64,000 bases of DNA from Pogostemon cablin (Eukaryota; Streptophyta; Magnoliopsida; Lamiales; Lamiaceae). The translations under genes were made by a program, and so were the position numbers. Below, in pieces: positions 35,036 to 46,647 of the stretch. The stretch lies in contig CM042997.1 of the NCBI GenBank assembly GCA_023678885.1, positions 29,084,064 through 29,148,063 of the forward strand, read 5' to 3'. How positions within the stretch are numbered: position 1 is the first letter of the stretch; each line of letters opens with the position of its first letter. The notes beneath the pieces were generated by a model. That model saw only the letters and a program-made list of their open reading frames with translations, was not told the DNA's origin and searched no databases.

Positions 35036-35177
35036 TTACGCATAACTTAACTTACCGTATTATTCATTTATCACGTAAATAGATAATATTATCCTCGAAA
35101 TTCACTAAAGTTAGTAAAAAACAGAGGGAATACTTCATATAGTATTTGTTAAGCCTCGTGTGTGTGTGTGTATATAT

Positions 35178-35995
35178 ATAGGAATATGCATTCCGTATAT
35201 GGAAGTTGCATATATCGCTAGGAAATAATGGTGATTTGCTAATCACATATAAATTACTAATCACATGTAAATTATATTTATTACACACTATAATTTTATA
35301 GTATAAATAGACGTAACATATTATATTTTATTTGAGAAGAAATAAAAGTGTTCTCCATTTCAGAGCTTATTGTAGCTTTGATATTATTGTGAATATGGTT
35401 TCACTTTGATTTCTACATGGTATCAGAGCATATTTGATCATGCTTTTGATGCGAGGATTATCATTGGAGTGAGTCGATGATCCTCGAAGAATTTTGATTA
35501 CATAACTACTTGAAGATGAGTTCAAGATAGAATCAATGGGTTGTTGTACCCGTATCTAGATATGATAATAGTGTGGAGGATGATCCATACTATCTTCGTA
35601 GAACATATTGATTTAGGTTGTTGTACCCAGTCTGAATCTGTTGATGATATGTAGGATATTCCATATTATCTTCATAGAATTAATAGATTATTTCTACAAA
35701 TTTGTTTTTCAAGTTAGACATGTGTTTTAATCCACTCCAACTTGAGGGGAGGATGTTGGAATATGCATTCTGTATATGAAAGTTGCATATAACGCTAGTA
35801 AATAATGGTGATTTGCTAATCACATATAAATTACTAATCACATATAAATTATATTTATTACACACTATAATTTTATAGTATAAATATATGTAACATATTA
35901 TATTTTATTTGAGAAGAAATAAAATTGTTCTCCATTTCAGAGCTTATTGTAGCTTTGTTATTATTGTAAATATGGTTTCACTTTGATTTCTAAAA
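35178..35995 (+). mobile_element. TRIM element (miniature LTR retrotransposon)
   Basis: Two LTRs of about 240 bp (35178-35417 and 35754-35995) share GGAATATGCATTC and the block AATTACACTATAATTTTATAG or close variants. The tRNA-Met-type primer site TGGTATCAGAGCA follows the first LTR at 35418-35430. A purine tract (CTTGAGGGGAGGA, 35741-35753) precedes the second, which opens TGTTGGAATATG. The interior is only about 336 bp, so it codes for nothing. The extreme 5' tip is eroded into a GT/AT repeat. Confidence 0.85.
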
Positions 35996-36823
35996 ATATA
36001 TATATATATATATATAGCAAATGTAAAGACTTTAATTAGACAGAGGAGTACTTCATAATAATTATAATTATCCCTTAGTATGAATTCTATATGTTTCATA
36101 AAACTATTTGTTCTTTCTTTATCTATTTGTACCATAATACTCCACACCTCTAAAGAGGAAATAATAATTTTTTCAAATAAACCTCAAGAGATACTAGTAT
36201 AATTTCAAAATTTACACTTTCATTTAAAACATATAACATGCATTATATTTTATTTATTATTAAAAAATATTAAAATATTCAAAAGTAATTTTTTCTTAAA
36301 TGAGTGAATAGGAAACATACTGTATATAAAATTAATTAAATAGATACATTAATTAGTTATGAGTGTGTGCATATAAGTTTGTCAAAACTTAAAAATAAAA
36401 ATCCTAAACCAATAATGAAATCAATACATATAATTAATGATAAAATTAAAGTGTAATGCAATATAAAATGTGTTAATTAAATACTCAGGTAATTACGTTA
36501 TGATAGGCTAAATATCTACGATATATATAGATGCTTATATCATTAAAGGGAAGGCGTGACACTTATGTAAAAATTGTATAAATGAGTAAAATGTAAGAGA
36601 AAGGAAGAAATCTCTTTAGTGTACAAATTTTGAGGTAATGGATTAGATTTCTCCTCTATACTATATTATATTATGTGTCAATCATGTATTATTAAAAATA
36701 TGGCACATAACATCAACATGTCATGAAAGTCTGACTAACTTTATAATAGTAATATTATATATAATGATAGTTATATACTCCATTATTCTCTTTTAAAACA
36801 CGAATCATTTGATTTCATAAATA
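35996..36823. other. AT-rich intergenic DNA, nothing recognised
   Basis: It begins with a short (AT)n tract; no gene seen. Confidence 0.6.
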
Positions 36824-37059
36824 CTCCCCGTTCCGTTTTAATATTTACATTTGCATTTTACACGTTGACTAAAAAGTATAATATTTTAATAGATAGTGGG
36901 TGAAAAAATATAATATTTAATGCAAAATGGGTAGGTGTATTAGTATTGGATGATATATTAATTGTTTTAGATGGGTCCCATATTCCAAAAAGGAAAATAT
37001 AAACATTGAAATGAGACGCGTAAAATAGAAACGTAAACATTGAAACGGGACGGAGAGTG
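36824..37059. mobile_element. Stowaway-type MITE, family D
   Basis: Begins CTCCCCGTTCCGTTTTAATA and ends TGAAACGGGACGGAGAGTG, flanked by TA. The internal sequence is unlike families A-C. Confidence 0.75.
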
Positions 37060-37540
37060 TATTACATTTCAATAATATTAATGTTTATCGAAAAAAAAAG
37101 TTTGTGTTGTTGGTTATTTTTATTGAGGATGTATGGTCAGGACAATGATGTTTTATTTATTTATTTATTATTATTATTTAATTAAATATTTTCGCGTCTA
37201 AAATTATTTTCTTTGATGCGCAATATTCTAAAATCTAATTAATTATCAACCACAGGTTATTAGCAATAAAATAATATAAATCTATTAAAATAGTCCACAA
37301 ATAACTATTTTAATTATTAAGTTAGGTGACACACCAAATCATTGAAACTTCAACCCATGCCACACCTAACACATTTTTTTTTTACCTTTTTATCGACAAT
37401 AATAATAAAATAAAAAATGGTAAAACCTCAGATATAGTAAAAGCCCAAAGCTAGCCATAACTTCAAGTTTGACTTGTCCGAACCTAGATTATCTTTAGGC
37501 TCCGGAGAATACTTGAATCTTATTGCGTATCTTTTATTTA
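37060..37540. other. AT-rich intergenic DNA, nothing recognised
   Basis: No gene or paired structure seen. Confidence 0.55.
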
Positions 37541-37549
37541 ATTAAAGAA

Positions 37550-38829
37550 GGGTTTATTGCATAAAAAAACCACGAACTTTCGACGAATTGTAAATTAATC
37601 ATAATTTTTATAAAATTGTAAAAAAAACTACGATCTTTCATATTTGTACAATTTGCACCCATCAGGCAGCTGAAGACTGCCCGACCGCTGACGTGGCATT
37701 GACCATGCCACGTCAGCTTTTAGTTGATTGCCAAAAAAATCTCAACCTTTACTTAAATTGCAATTTAATCCAAACCTTTGAAATTTTAGCAAAAAAGACC
37801 ATAAATTTTTATTTTTATTTTTAAATTGCATCATCTAATAAAAATTTATACAGTATTTTATTTTTAAAGATTATATTAAATATTTATTTTTATTTTGTAT
37901 TTTCATATTAAATGTTATATTAAATATTTATTTATTTTTTTACAAAAACTTTTAAATTTTTTATTTATTAATTTTTTACTACTCCATAAAGTTCAAATGT
38001 ATAAGTCTTTTATTTAATACAAAGTCTTTTTTATTATTTAAGTACTCCCTCCGTCCCATCACTATTGCTACTTTTGACTGCAAAAAGCTCTCACATAATC
38101 TACAGTAAAAGTAGCAATAGTAATGGGACGGAGGGAGTATGAGATTGGTTTGTATAAATTAAATCTTAACGAATATTTTTTCTCACTATAAAATTTGAGT
38201 TCATAAATTAAATTTAAATTATTTTTTAATAAATTATAAAATTCCTTAAACATTTCATAAGTATATTTGTCATTCTTTTATATATAATATGAAATTACGA
38301 AAAGATATTGAGACATGGCGAATACTTTGATTTTATAAATTTTATAATGTATAAAAATATTTTAAAAATTAAAAGAATTTAAATATTTAGAGATTGTATA
38401 ATTTTTTTACTACTTAATAGATATAATTAATTTTATTCACATAATTTAAGTAATAAACATTTATTCATATAATAATTTTATTATTTTATTTAATAATATT
38501 TTAGAGTTTAAACTTAAAAATAAAATACTGTATAATTTTTTATTAGATGATGCAATTTAAAAATAAAATTAAAAATTTATGGTATTTTTTGTCAAAATTT
38601 CAAAGGTTGGGATTAAATTACAATTTAAGTAAATGTTGGAGTTTTTTTTGCAATCAACTAAAAGCTGATGTGGCAAGGTCAACGTCACGTCAGCGGTCGG
38701 GCAGCTTCAGCTGCCCAATGGGTGCGAATTATACAAATATGAAAGGTCGTGATTTTTTTTACAATTTTATAAAAATCAGGATTAATTTGCAATCCATTGA
38801 AAGTTGGTGATTTTTTACGCAATTAATCC
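37550..38829. mobile_element. Long-TIR MULE-type element (1,280 bp), non-coding
   Basis: Arms of about 300 bp are inverted copies of each other. The left arm has GGGTTTATTGCATAAAAAA, CCGACCGCTGACGTGGCA and TGCATCATCTAATAAAAA; the right arm has the complements, ending TTTTTTACGCAATTAATCC. The perfect 9 bp duplication ATTAAAGAA flanks it (37541-37549 and 38830-38838), as is typical for Mutator-like elements. The AT-rich centre contains a 93 bp Stowaway MITE and no transposase. The 87-codon frame at 38547-38810 is an artefact of the arm. Confidence 0.9.
38045..38137. mobile_element. 93 bp near-palindromic Stowaway-like MITE
   Basis: CTCCCTCCGTCCCATCACTA at left and GTAATGGGACGGAGGGAG at right pair along CTATTGCTACTTTT. 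It is flanked by TA and nested in the 37550-38829 MULE. Confidence 0.88.
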
Positions 38830-38838
38830 ATTAAAGAA

Positions 38839-41430
38839 TGATTAAAATAATGCAGATGCAATCGGAAATTTAATTAGAGAAAACTACTCAAACGGCGTCT
38901 TTTTTTAAGCTGCTGTTATTAATTTAATCATGCCATCGGTTTCGAGAAATATTTCTGATTAGTAGAGATTAATTAATTAAAAATATATTAATTAATTAAT
39001 TAATTAACTGTCCAAGAAGGTCCAGCTAGCATACTATGACTTAATTAAAAAAATACGCACGGCAGAGTATATATTATTTAACGAAATTGGAATTCTAAAT
39101 CTTTAAAAAAAATTTGTAGACTATTCTTAGTAAAATTTTCTCAGTTTTTAGTATAAAATAAAACCATACGTACAAACTAACTAAACATCGTGACATCGTG
39201 TACATGTACATGAGTAACATGACATGCTTAACTATACATGGTATATCCGTATATATATTACTAATGAATTTATTTATATATTTGTTATATGAATAATTAT
39301 TAAGTTTAAATTCGTTTTTTTATGAAGTTTAATGTCAGAAAATTGTTTCGTATATACTAAACATGATATATATAGAATAAAAAATAAATTGTTTGAATGT
39401 TTGTACCATACACTGTATTAATTAATCATGCATTTTAATGTAAACAAATTTAATGATTGATTAATTAATAATTACAGGTGAAATCAGCGTAAGAAATAAA
39501 ATTCTTCGTTTAGTATAAAATTATTTCAATAATTCAAGAAATTTTTTGTAGATTTGTTGGAAACAATTGGCTGTTATTAACTAATAAAACCATTAGTAAA
39601 AAAATACTTGTTGACTAGCTAGATGCACTTTGTTCAATGGATTCCTCAAAAGATCCAAGATTTTTCTATGTTGTTTAATAGTACTCCATTGTTTATATAT
39701 AATTATATAACCCCCAAATAATTACTAATTAAATAATAAGTCCATTATACGTATATGCATCTGTCATGTTCTATTACTATTTTAATTCACAACAATATTA
39801 TATTGACAATATTTGTCTTAATTGAAAACTTATTCCTAACCCTTACTATTAAGAGATCATTCAGACTTCACAGTTAAAAATAAATTTTAATCGGGTAGAA
39901 TATTTTTTTATTTTTTTTAAATGTATTGTGTGGATGATAGATGTCTTAATGAACAATAAGGACGTTTCTAAATTAATTTGAAATCATGGTTAGGACTTAG
40001 GAATATTAATTCCTAATTTTTCCCAAATTTGATAGACAACACAATGGTAGCACAAAAGATTTTTTTTGTGTTTTCTCAATTGAAGCCTTTTGTAAGATAT
40101 TTAAAATTCCTTTTAGTGGAAAATTAACGAAATTGCTTTTATTTAGTGAAGACAACAAAAGCGACAAGATGAGTAGATAAACAATATTGCAACATTAAAA
40201 ATAGGCAAATACAAACAACATAATGCGGTTATCTCTTGTTGTCAATTACACCAAATTTTATGTTAAAGTTAGCTTACAACTTGCTTTTAATACTTATTTC
40301 ATTTTCTCACTTTTGATTTCTCAATGCGGCGATTAGACATGTTCGTTTATTTTTTATTTTATTTAAAAAAAAAAAAGACAACAGTGTTGACCTGGAATGA
40401 CAATAACTGAAAGAGTAATTTGCATATATGTATTGTGTAAAAGGCAATACAACTTATAATTAATTAAAGACAAAAAAAAAGGGTTGGGCGCGAGGATAAT
40501 ACATTACCATGTCTGGCAGTTAAGGAAGCACAAGTCATTGTCTTGTGGACTTTGATGCAACAACATATTGAACAATGTTATGGTCAAGATTTGGGTGATT
40601 AAGCTTGTTTGTTAAACTAATCATATACTAATACTCATTTTCTATTTCAAAATTGAAACCAACAAGCTTCTCATTATAGTTATTGGATTTGTAAAAGTGT
40701 ACTAAACTATTTAGCAAATGAAATTAACTTATATTTTTTTTCAACTTTCTGTATATGCATGAAACGAATGAATAATGTATTTATTGAAAAAGGGTAGTAA
40801 GAGAATTAGAATTTGACAACAAGAGTAATTAATTTTTTATTTTAAAGAGATTTCTTGAGGTAATATGAAAGAAAATTTTAGTGTTCACCATGGTTGCAAG
40901 CAATCCAAAATGAGGATAATGTGGTAATTTTAATGACAAATTTGGGGGTGTAAATGTGTGTAGATGTGGAATGAATGAGTAGGTGGGCAGTTAATAAAAA
41001 AAGAGACGTGAAAGGGATGGAGTGAAGTTGCAAAAAGGGAAAAGAAATAAAAAAGAATCAAGTGATTGGCTATTGCAGAAAGTGAGTGGGTAAGTAAACA
41101 CCTCTGCACTCCCTTCTGCTCTCAAAGAGTCACTTCTACTCACCATACTATACTAATAACTCCTTCTCACTTTATGTATGTGAATGTGATGTTGACCCAC
41201 ACAGCAAGTTGTTGTTTCCAACTTTTGCACTTTCTAACATTATTTTTAATATTTAAATTAATCAACCGACCAATCATTGAACGTAAACAAATCCATACAT
41301 AAACTTCATCGATCAGGCTCATTCTTTGAAGGTTTGCGGCAATTTTAATGATATTGACAAATAATTTTTTTTAATTCACTCTCTCTTCATATTCGTTTGA
41401 ATTTCTGATAGAGATGCCAATTTGAGGAGA
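38839..41430. other. AT-rich intergenic DNA, nothing recognised
   Basis: It contains an (ATTA)n patch near 38970-39005. The short frame at 41066-41302 has no family resemblance. Confidence 0.6.
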
Positions 41431-41435
41431 TTCTA

Positions 41436-44400
41436 TGTGGAAGGTTTATGATGTTCACCACAAAAGTGATGAGAGGTATGCTATTCAATATATAGAAAAT
41501 AAACGAATTACAACAATGGAAAAAATGAATACATACAAGGTAAATATACAATTAAATCAATTACATAATGATTGATTAGAATAATTGATTCTATGATGAA
41601 GATATCCTATCACCCCTCCGCAAGCAAGAGGTGGGAGTTGGTCTCACTCGTAGCTTAGACCTGAAGAATTCAAAAAGAGATCGTGCTAAACCTTTGTGAA
41701 GATGTCAGCAATCTGCAAGGCAAAAGAGACGAACTGTGTCATAAGTCGACCAGCAGAAACAAGTTCACAAACAAAATGATAGTCTATATCAATGTGCTTG
41801 GCTCGTTTGTGCGCAACGATATTCTGACTAAGAAAGACAACATTATTGTTGTCACATAAGAGAAGAGGAGGAGTTGGAGGGAGGGCATGAAGATCACGCA
41901 AGAGATGAGTGATCCAAACCATCTCCGCAGCAGCATTTGCCAAAGCCCTGTACTCCGATTCACAACTGGAACGAGAGACGGTTGGTTGTTTCTTAGCACT
42001 CCAAGACACCAAGTTATCTCCCAGAAAAATCGAATACCCATACGTGGAGCGTCTGGTATCCAAACAACGTGCCCAGTCCGCATCGGAGTAACCAAGAAGA
42101 GTCTGATCAAGAGAGTTCATAAATGAAAGTCCAAAATCAATATTGCCCTTTACATAACGGAAAATTCTTTTCACCACCATATAATGAGCAACTATAGGGC
42201 GCTGCATAAATTGACTCACAAGATTAACAGCGTGGGCCAAATCAAGGCGAGTGATAGTTAAGTATTGCAACGCCCCAACAAGGGACCTATAAAGAGTGGG
42301 ATCCGAGAAATCCGTGCCATCAACAACCATAGTTGTTCCCGTTGCTAGAGGAGTAGAAACGGGTTTTGCTTCAAGAAGGTTCACCTTTTTTTAAAATATC
42401 ATGTGCATATTTAGTTTGTCTAAGGAAAAGATCATTTGGAGCATATACAACTTTCAAACCAAGAAAGTAAGTAGGCTTACCCAAATCACGAATGGCAAAT
42501 TCCCTATGCATGCGAGTGATGAACATTTGGATCAACGAATTGTCATTTCCAGTGATGATGATGTTATCGACATATACAAGAAGGTATAGGACCTTGGAAG
42601 CATGCATGTAAGTGAAGAGAGAAGTATCTGCACAACTGTTACAGAAGCCAACACTAGTAAGAAAACGACTGAAATGTTGAAACCACGCAAGAGGGGCCTG
42701 CTTAGGCCCGTAGAGGGCCTTCTTGAGACTGCAAACATGATGTGGGTGAAGAGGATCCACATAACCTGGAGGTTGCGATATATAAACTGGTTTATCTAAG
42801 ACGCCATTGAGAAAGACATATTTAACATCTAATTGATGCATGACCCAATTTCTCATGACAGCAATGACAAGGACTATTCGAATAGTTGAAGCCCTTACCA
42901 CTGGACTGAAAGTATGTGAGAAATTAGACCCAGGAATCTGTGTAAAGCCTTGAGCAACGAGGTGAGCTTTGTGGTGCTCAATAGATCCATCAGGAAGATA
43001 CTTAGTACGGAATACCCATTTAGAATCAACAATGTTCACTTGGGGAAGTGGTTGTACAAGGTCCCATGTATGGTTTAAACGAAGTGCGAAGATTTCTTCA
43101 TCCATGGCAGCGATCTATTGTGGATGTTTCGCTGCTGATTTAAAACCCTTAGGTTCTATATTAGAAATGAGAGAAGAGAGCAGCTTGGATTGAGCAATAT
43201 CCACAATGTAACGGGGTTTGAAAATACCTGCCTTTGACCGTGTGATCATTGAATGAGTGGGAACTGGGGAAGGTGGTTCTTGAATATGAGATTGCTCAAT
43301 ATTATAAGTAGATTCTGGAGATGGTGGGCAATCTGTTGTACACGGCTCAATGACAGGTCGAATTTCCGGCTCAGGTGGACAAAGTGAGCACAACTGTTGT
43401 GATGAAGTTGGTGGATGAGTAGGCATGGAAGGAGTAGCCAATGGAGGGGATTTAATACTTGGTTCTGCAAAGCTGAAAAATTCCAAGTGTTGCTGTTGAA
43501 TTTGAGAACTTGATCCAGAAAATGGAAAGAAGGCTTCATCAAATTATGCATGCCGTGTAGTGTAAACACGGGAAGTGGAGATGTCAAGACATCGAAACCC
43601 CTTATAAGAGCTACTATATCCCACAAAAATGTAAGAACTTCGAGAAAATTTATTTGTGGCATAGTCACGAAGACAAGGAAACACCCTGCAACCAAAAGGA
43701 TGAAAATTCATGTAATTCGGAGCCCGATCAAATAAAACCTCAAATGGTGTTTTTTCTCCCAAAATTTGAGTAGGCAGCCTGTTTATGATAAAAAAGCAAA
43801 TGCATCAAACCATAAAGAAGTTGGTGCTTGAGCATGAAAAAGCATTGCTAAGCCAGTCTCTGTTACATGACGATGCTTACGCTCAGCGCGACCATTTTGA
43901 GATGGTGTGTATGGACAAGAAAGTTGATGATGAATCCAATGTGTCTGAAAGAATTCTTGATTTGTAAACTCTGTACCTCCATCACTTTGAAAGGTTTTGA
44001 TGGAGCAAGAAAATTGATTATGAACTAGAGCAGAAAATTTGACTAACACATCATAAAATCCCGCTTTAGTGTGTAAGGGATATATCCAGTTAAATCGAGA
44101 AAAATCATCAACAAAAATGACATAATAACGATATCCATCAGAAGAGAAAACAGGTACTGGGCCCCATAAATCACAATGTATTAAATCCAAAACATGAGAT
44201 GAACGTTTGTCATTAACTGAATAAGATGACCGAGTGCTTTTTGCAACTTGACATGAAGCACATAGTGATTGCTTTGGTAAAAGAGAAGTAACACTCAAAT
44301 GTCCTAATTTATTAAGTAAGCTGATAGTAGAATAAGAGACATGACCAAGACGTGAGTGCCAAAGTTCATACGACCCACGAAGAGTTCTTGATGTCAAAGT

Positions 44401-45891
44401 CGAAACAAAGGCGGAATTTTCTTGCTCCATAATGTAAAGCCCATTCTCATGTCGCCCTTTTGCTAGGATCTCCTTTGTGACACGATGATGAATAGCAAAC
44501 AAGTCATTAGAAAATGAGACAACAGCAGGAAGATCAGTCGTTAGTTTACTGATGGATAACAAATTCTTTGTCAAATGGGGAACAACAAGAACATCCAGCA
44601 GTTTAATATTTTTAGAAATAGTAAAGGAGCCAGCATGAGATATTGGCACTAGCACCATTTCCAACTACCACACTGTCATTACCATTATAAGGCTCATAAG
44701 AATCAAGTTGCGAGGTTTCCGGAGTCATATGGGCGGATGCTCCGGTGTCCAAATACCAGTCAGAGGTGGAGGCTGGAGAGATGTTGCAACTTGCAGTGAA
44801 GGCTTGAGAGAGATTTTCAGAAGAAGATGCAGCAGGTCGGACGTAACGCTCTCTACATTGAGAGGCGTAATGTCCTTCTTCACGACAAATCTGACAATGG
44901 GGAGGTCGTCGATTTCCCGAACGCCCACCACGACCCCGATTGTGGGAATGACCACGGCCACGGCCACGAGGGGAATATTCTGGTTTTGAAGAAATAATAG
45001 GGGGCGTAGTGTTTTGATGTGCAACAGTAGATGTACCTGGAATGTCAAGAGATACCTGAAAAATAGAAAAACTCTCTGCACTGGAAAGAAGATAGGTATA
45101 TGGGTCATGTGGGCAACAGAAAACATTAGACCAAGACCACGTAAGAACCAGTGCGCTTTGTCCGTATAATCTACCGAACGCCCGATAGCAGCAAGTTGGT
45201 CGCAGAGAGCCTTAAACTGACGACCATATTCAGAAACAGTGCGAGATCCCTTCTTCATGAGTTGGAGATCATCTTTCAACATCAACTCCCGAGACTTAGA
45301 TCCATGGCTAAAGGCAGATCCAAGTGTAGTCCACACATCGCGTGAGGAAGTACAACCAAGAACTTCGGACATTGCTTCCTCAGTGAGGGAAGAAAGTAGC
45401 AGACTTAGGAGGCTTCGATCGAATGATCGCCATGATTCAAATTCTGGGTTTGGAGTGATGGTATTGTTGTCGGCAATAATTGTACGAGGAGGAGGAGGGA
45501 TCGAGCCGTCAACATAACCGAAAAGATCTTGGCAGTCAAGAATAGAAGAGACTTGATTTTTCCATAGAAGATAATTTGTGGGTGAAAGTTTGATAGTGAT
45601 CATGTGAATAAGAGTTGAGAAGGACAAGGATTCGGCAGCAGGAACTGCCATGATCAGAAGATTAGAAAAAGAGAAAGATTTGAAGATTGAATGTAGGATC
45701 TGGTTAGGCTGATACAATGTAGAAGGTTTATGATGTTCACCACAAAAGTGATGAGAGGTATGCTATTCAATATATAGAAAACAAACGAATTACACCAAAT
45801 GGAAAGAATGAATACAAGGTAAATATACAATTAAATCAATTACAGAATGATTGATTAGAATAATTGATTCTATGATGAAGATATCCTATCA
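41436..45891 (-). mobile_element. Ty1/copia retrotransposon 1, complete but inactivated
   Basis: Short LTRs 41436-41612 (177 bp) and 45718-45891 (174 bp), from TGTGGAAGG or TGTAGAAGG to TATCCTATCA, are flanked by the 5 bp duplication TTCTA (41431-41435 and 45892-45896). On the minus strand a degenerate primer site TGTATCAGCC follows the 5' LTR and a GCGGAGGGG purine tract precedes the 3' LTR. By eye the LTRs differ at about six bases plus a 4 bp indel, roughly 3-4%. Integrase precedes reverse transcriptase, which is the copia order. Confidence 0.95.
41686..45717 (-). pseudogene. gag-pol of copia element 1, with several stops and frameshifts
   Basis: Reading down the minus strand: gag from 45717 (KLSPTNYLLWKNQVSSIL near 45590); a zinc knuckle CQICREEGHYASQC near 44890 in another frame; protease WYLDTGASAHM near 44745; a GAG-preintegrase His/Cys region and integrase 44664-43783 (LWHSRLGHVS, CDLWGPV, FQSDGGTEFTN, PSQNGRAERKHR); reverse transcriptase 43105-42385; RNase H 42384-41686 (YSDADWARCLDTRRSTYGY, ADIFTKV). 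Lesions: a gag frameshift, a frameshift in a T-run near 43783, an in-frame TAA near 43545, a TAG where Trp is expected near 43117, and an extra A near 42390. The RT active-site box reads YVDN, not YVDD. Confidence 0.93.
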
Positions 45892-45896
45892 TTCTA

Positions 45897-46160
45897 TTAC
45901 TTTTTTATCATAATGTAATTACTTCTAACAAGTAACAAACATTTTCATATGCAAACTCATAATCGTTCTTCGGTAAATACTTTCTAATTTGTTTTTGTTT
46001 TTGAAAGAAAAAATAATCTTAAGCATTTCTATGTAAATAAATCTAAAGAAGGTGTTCAAAACACACTATTCCTAACATTCTCAAAGAAAAAAAAAATATA
46101 AAGTCCACTTTTTATTTGAATTAATTTTACTGCGTAAAAAAGAAAAGATAGAGAGGATAT
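45897..46160. other. Short spacer between the two copia elements
   Basis: About 270 bp of AT-rich DNA with no features. Confidence 0.6.
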
Positions 46161-46165
46161 ATACA

Positions 46166-46647
46166 TGTTGGTATTTGAGATAATGGGTGACGAGTGGAAA
46201 GAGGTTGAGTGGAACGTATAGTTGATGTAAAAGGATGTTGATATTAGTGGTTTGGAGAAAGAGATAGTGGGTTTAATAATTTTGGTAATTGATGTAATAG
46301 ACAAAAGATAGTGGAGCAGGTTACAAAAGTGAATAGCAAGTGAATAGATGATTTCTTGTTTTTATTGCTATTACAATTATTACATCTTTTTTTTTTTTTT
46401 TTTTTTTTTTTATACCGAGGTTCCGGGCTTACGCCCGACTAGTCCTCGAGGAAACAGTCCCGGCCCCTCAGAGGCGACAGGAGGCGGTGGAAGATTGATT
46501 GATCATTCTGCCAAATTTGACCATTCTGCTTGACATTGCGTATTGGACTCAATTTTTGACTAGTCTATTCCTTCCTAATTAAGTATTTCTAGAAGCTTAG
46601 AAATTCTAGACCATACTAGATCGAGTTAATGTGCATCAATTTTATCA
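46166..46647 (-). repeat. Left LTR (3' LTR) of copia element 2
   Basis: 482 bp because of the SINE-like insert. The remainder matches 50714-51125. Confidence 0.95.
46383..46472 (-). mobile_element. 5'-truncated SINE-like insert with poly(A) tail in the left LTR of copia element 2
   Basis: Compared with the other LTR, 15 bases (TACACATATTTATAG) are replaced by a T-run of about 25-28 and a GC-rich stretch. On the minus strand this reads GGGCCGGGACTGTTTCC, GGACTAGTCGGGCGTAAGCC, CGGAACCTCGGTAT and then poly(A). A GC-rich body ending in poly(A) fits the 3' part of a plant SINE. No target duplication is visible. Confidence 0.65.

Noticed and set aside
41062..41125. Possible miRNA hairpin (GCAGAAAGTGAGTG with GCACTCCCTTCTGC)
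   Set aside because: Pairing is short with several mismatches, and neither arm matches a miRNA I recognise.
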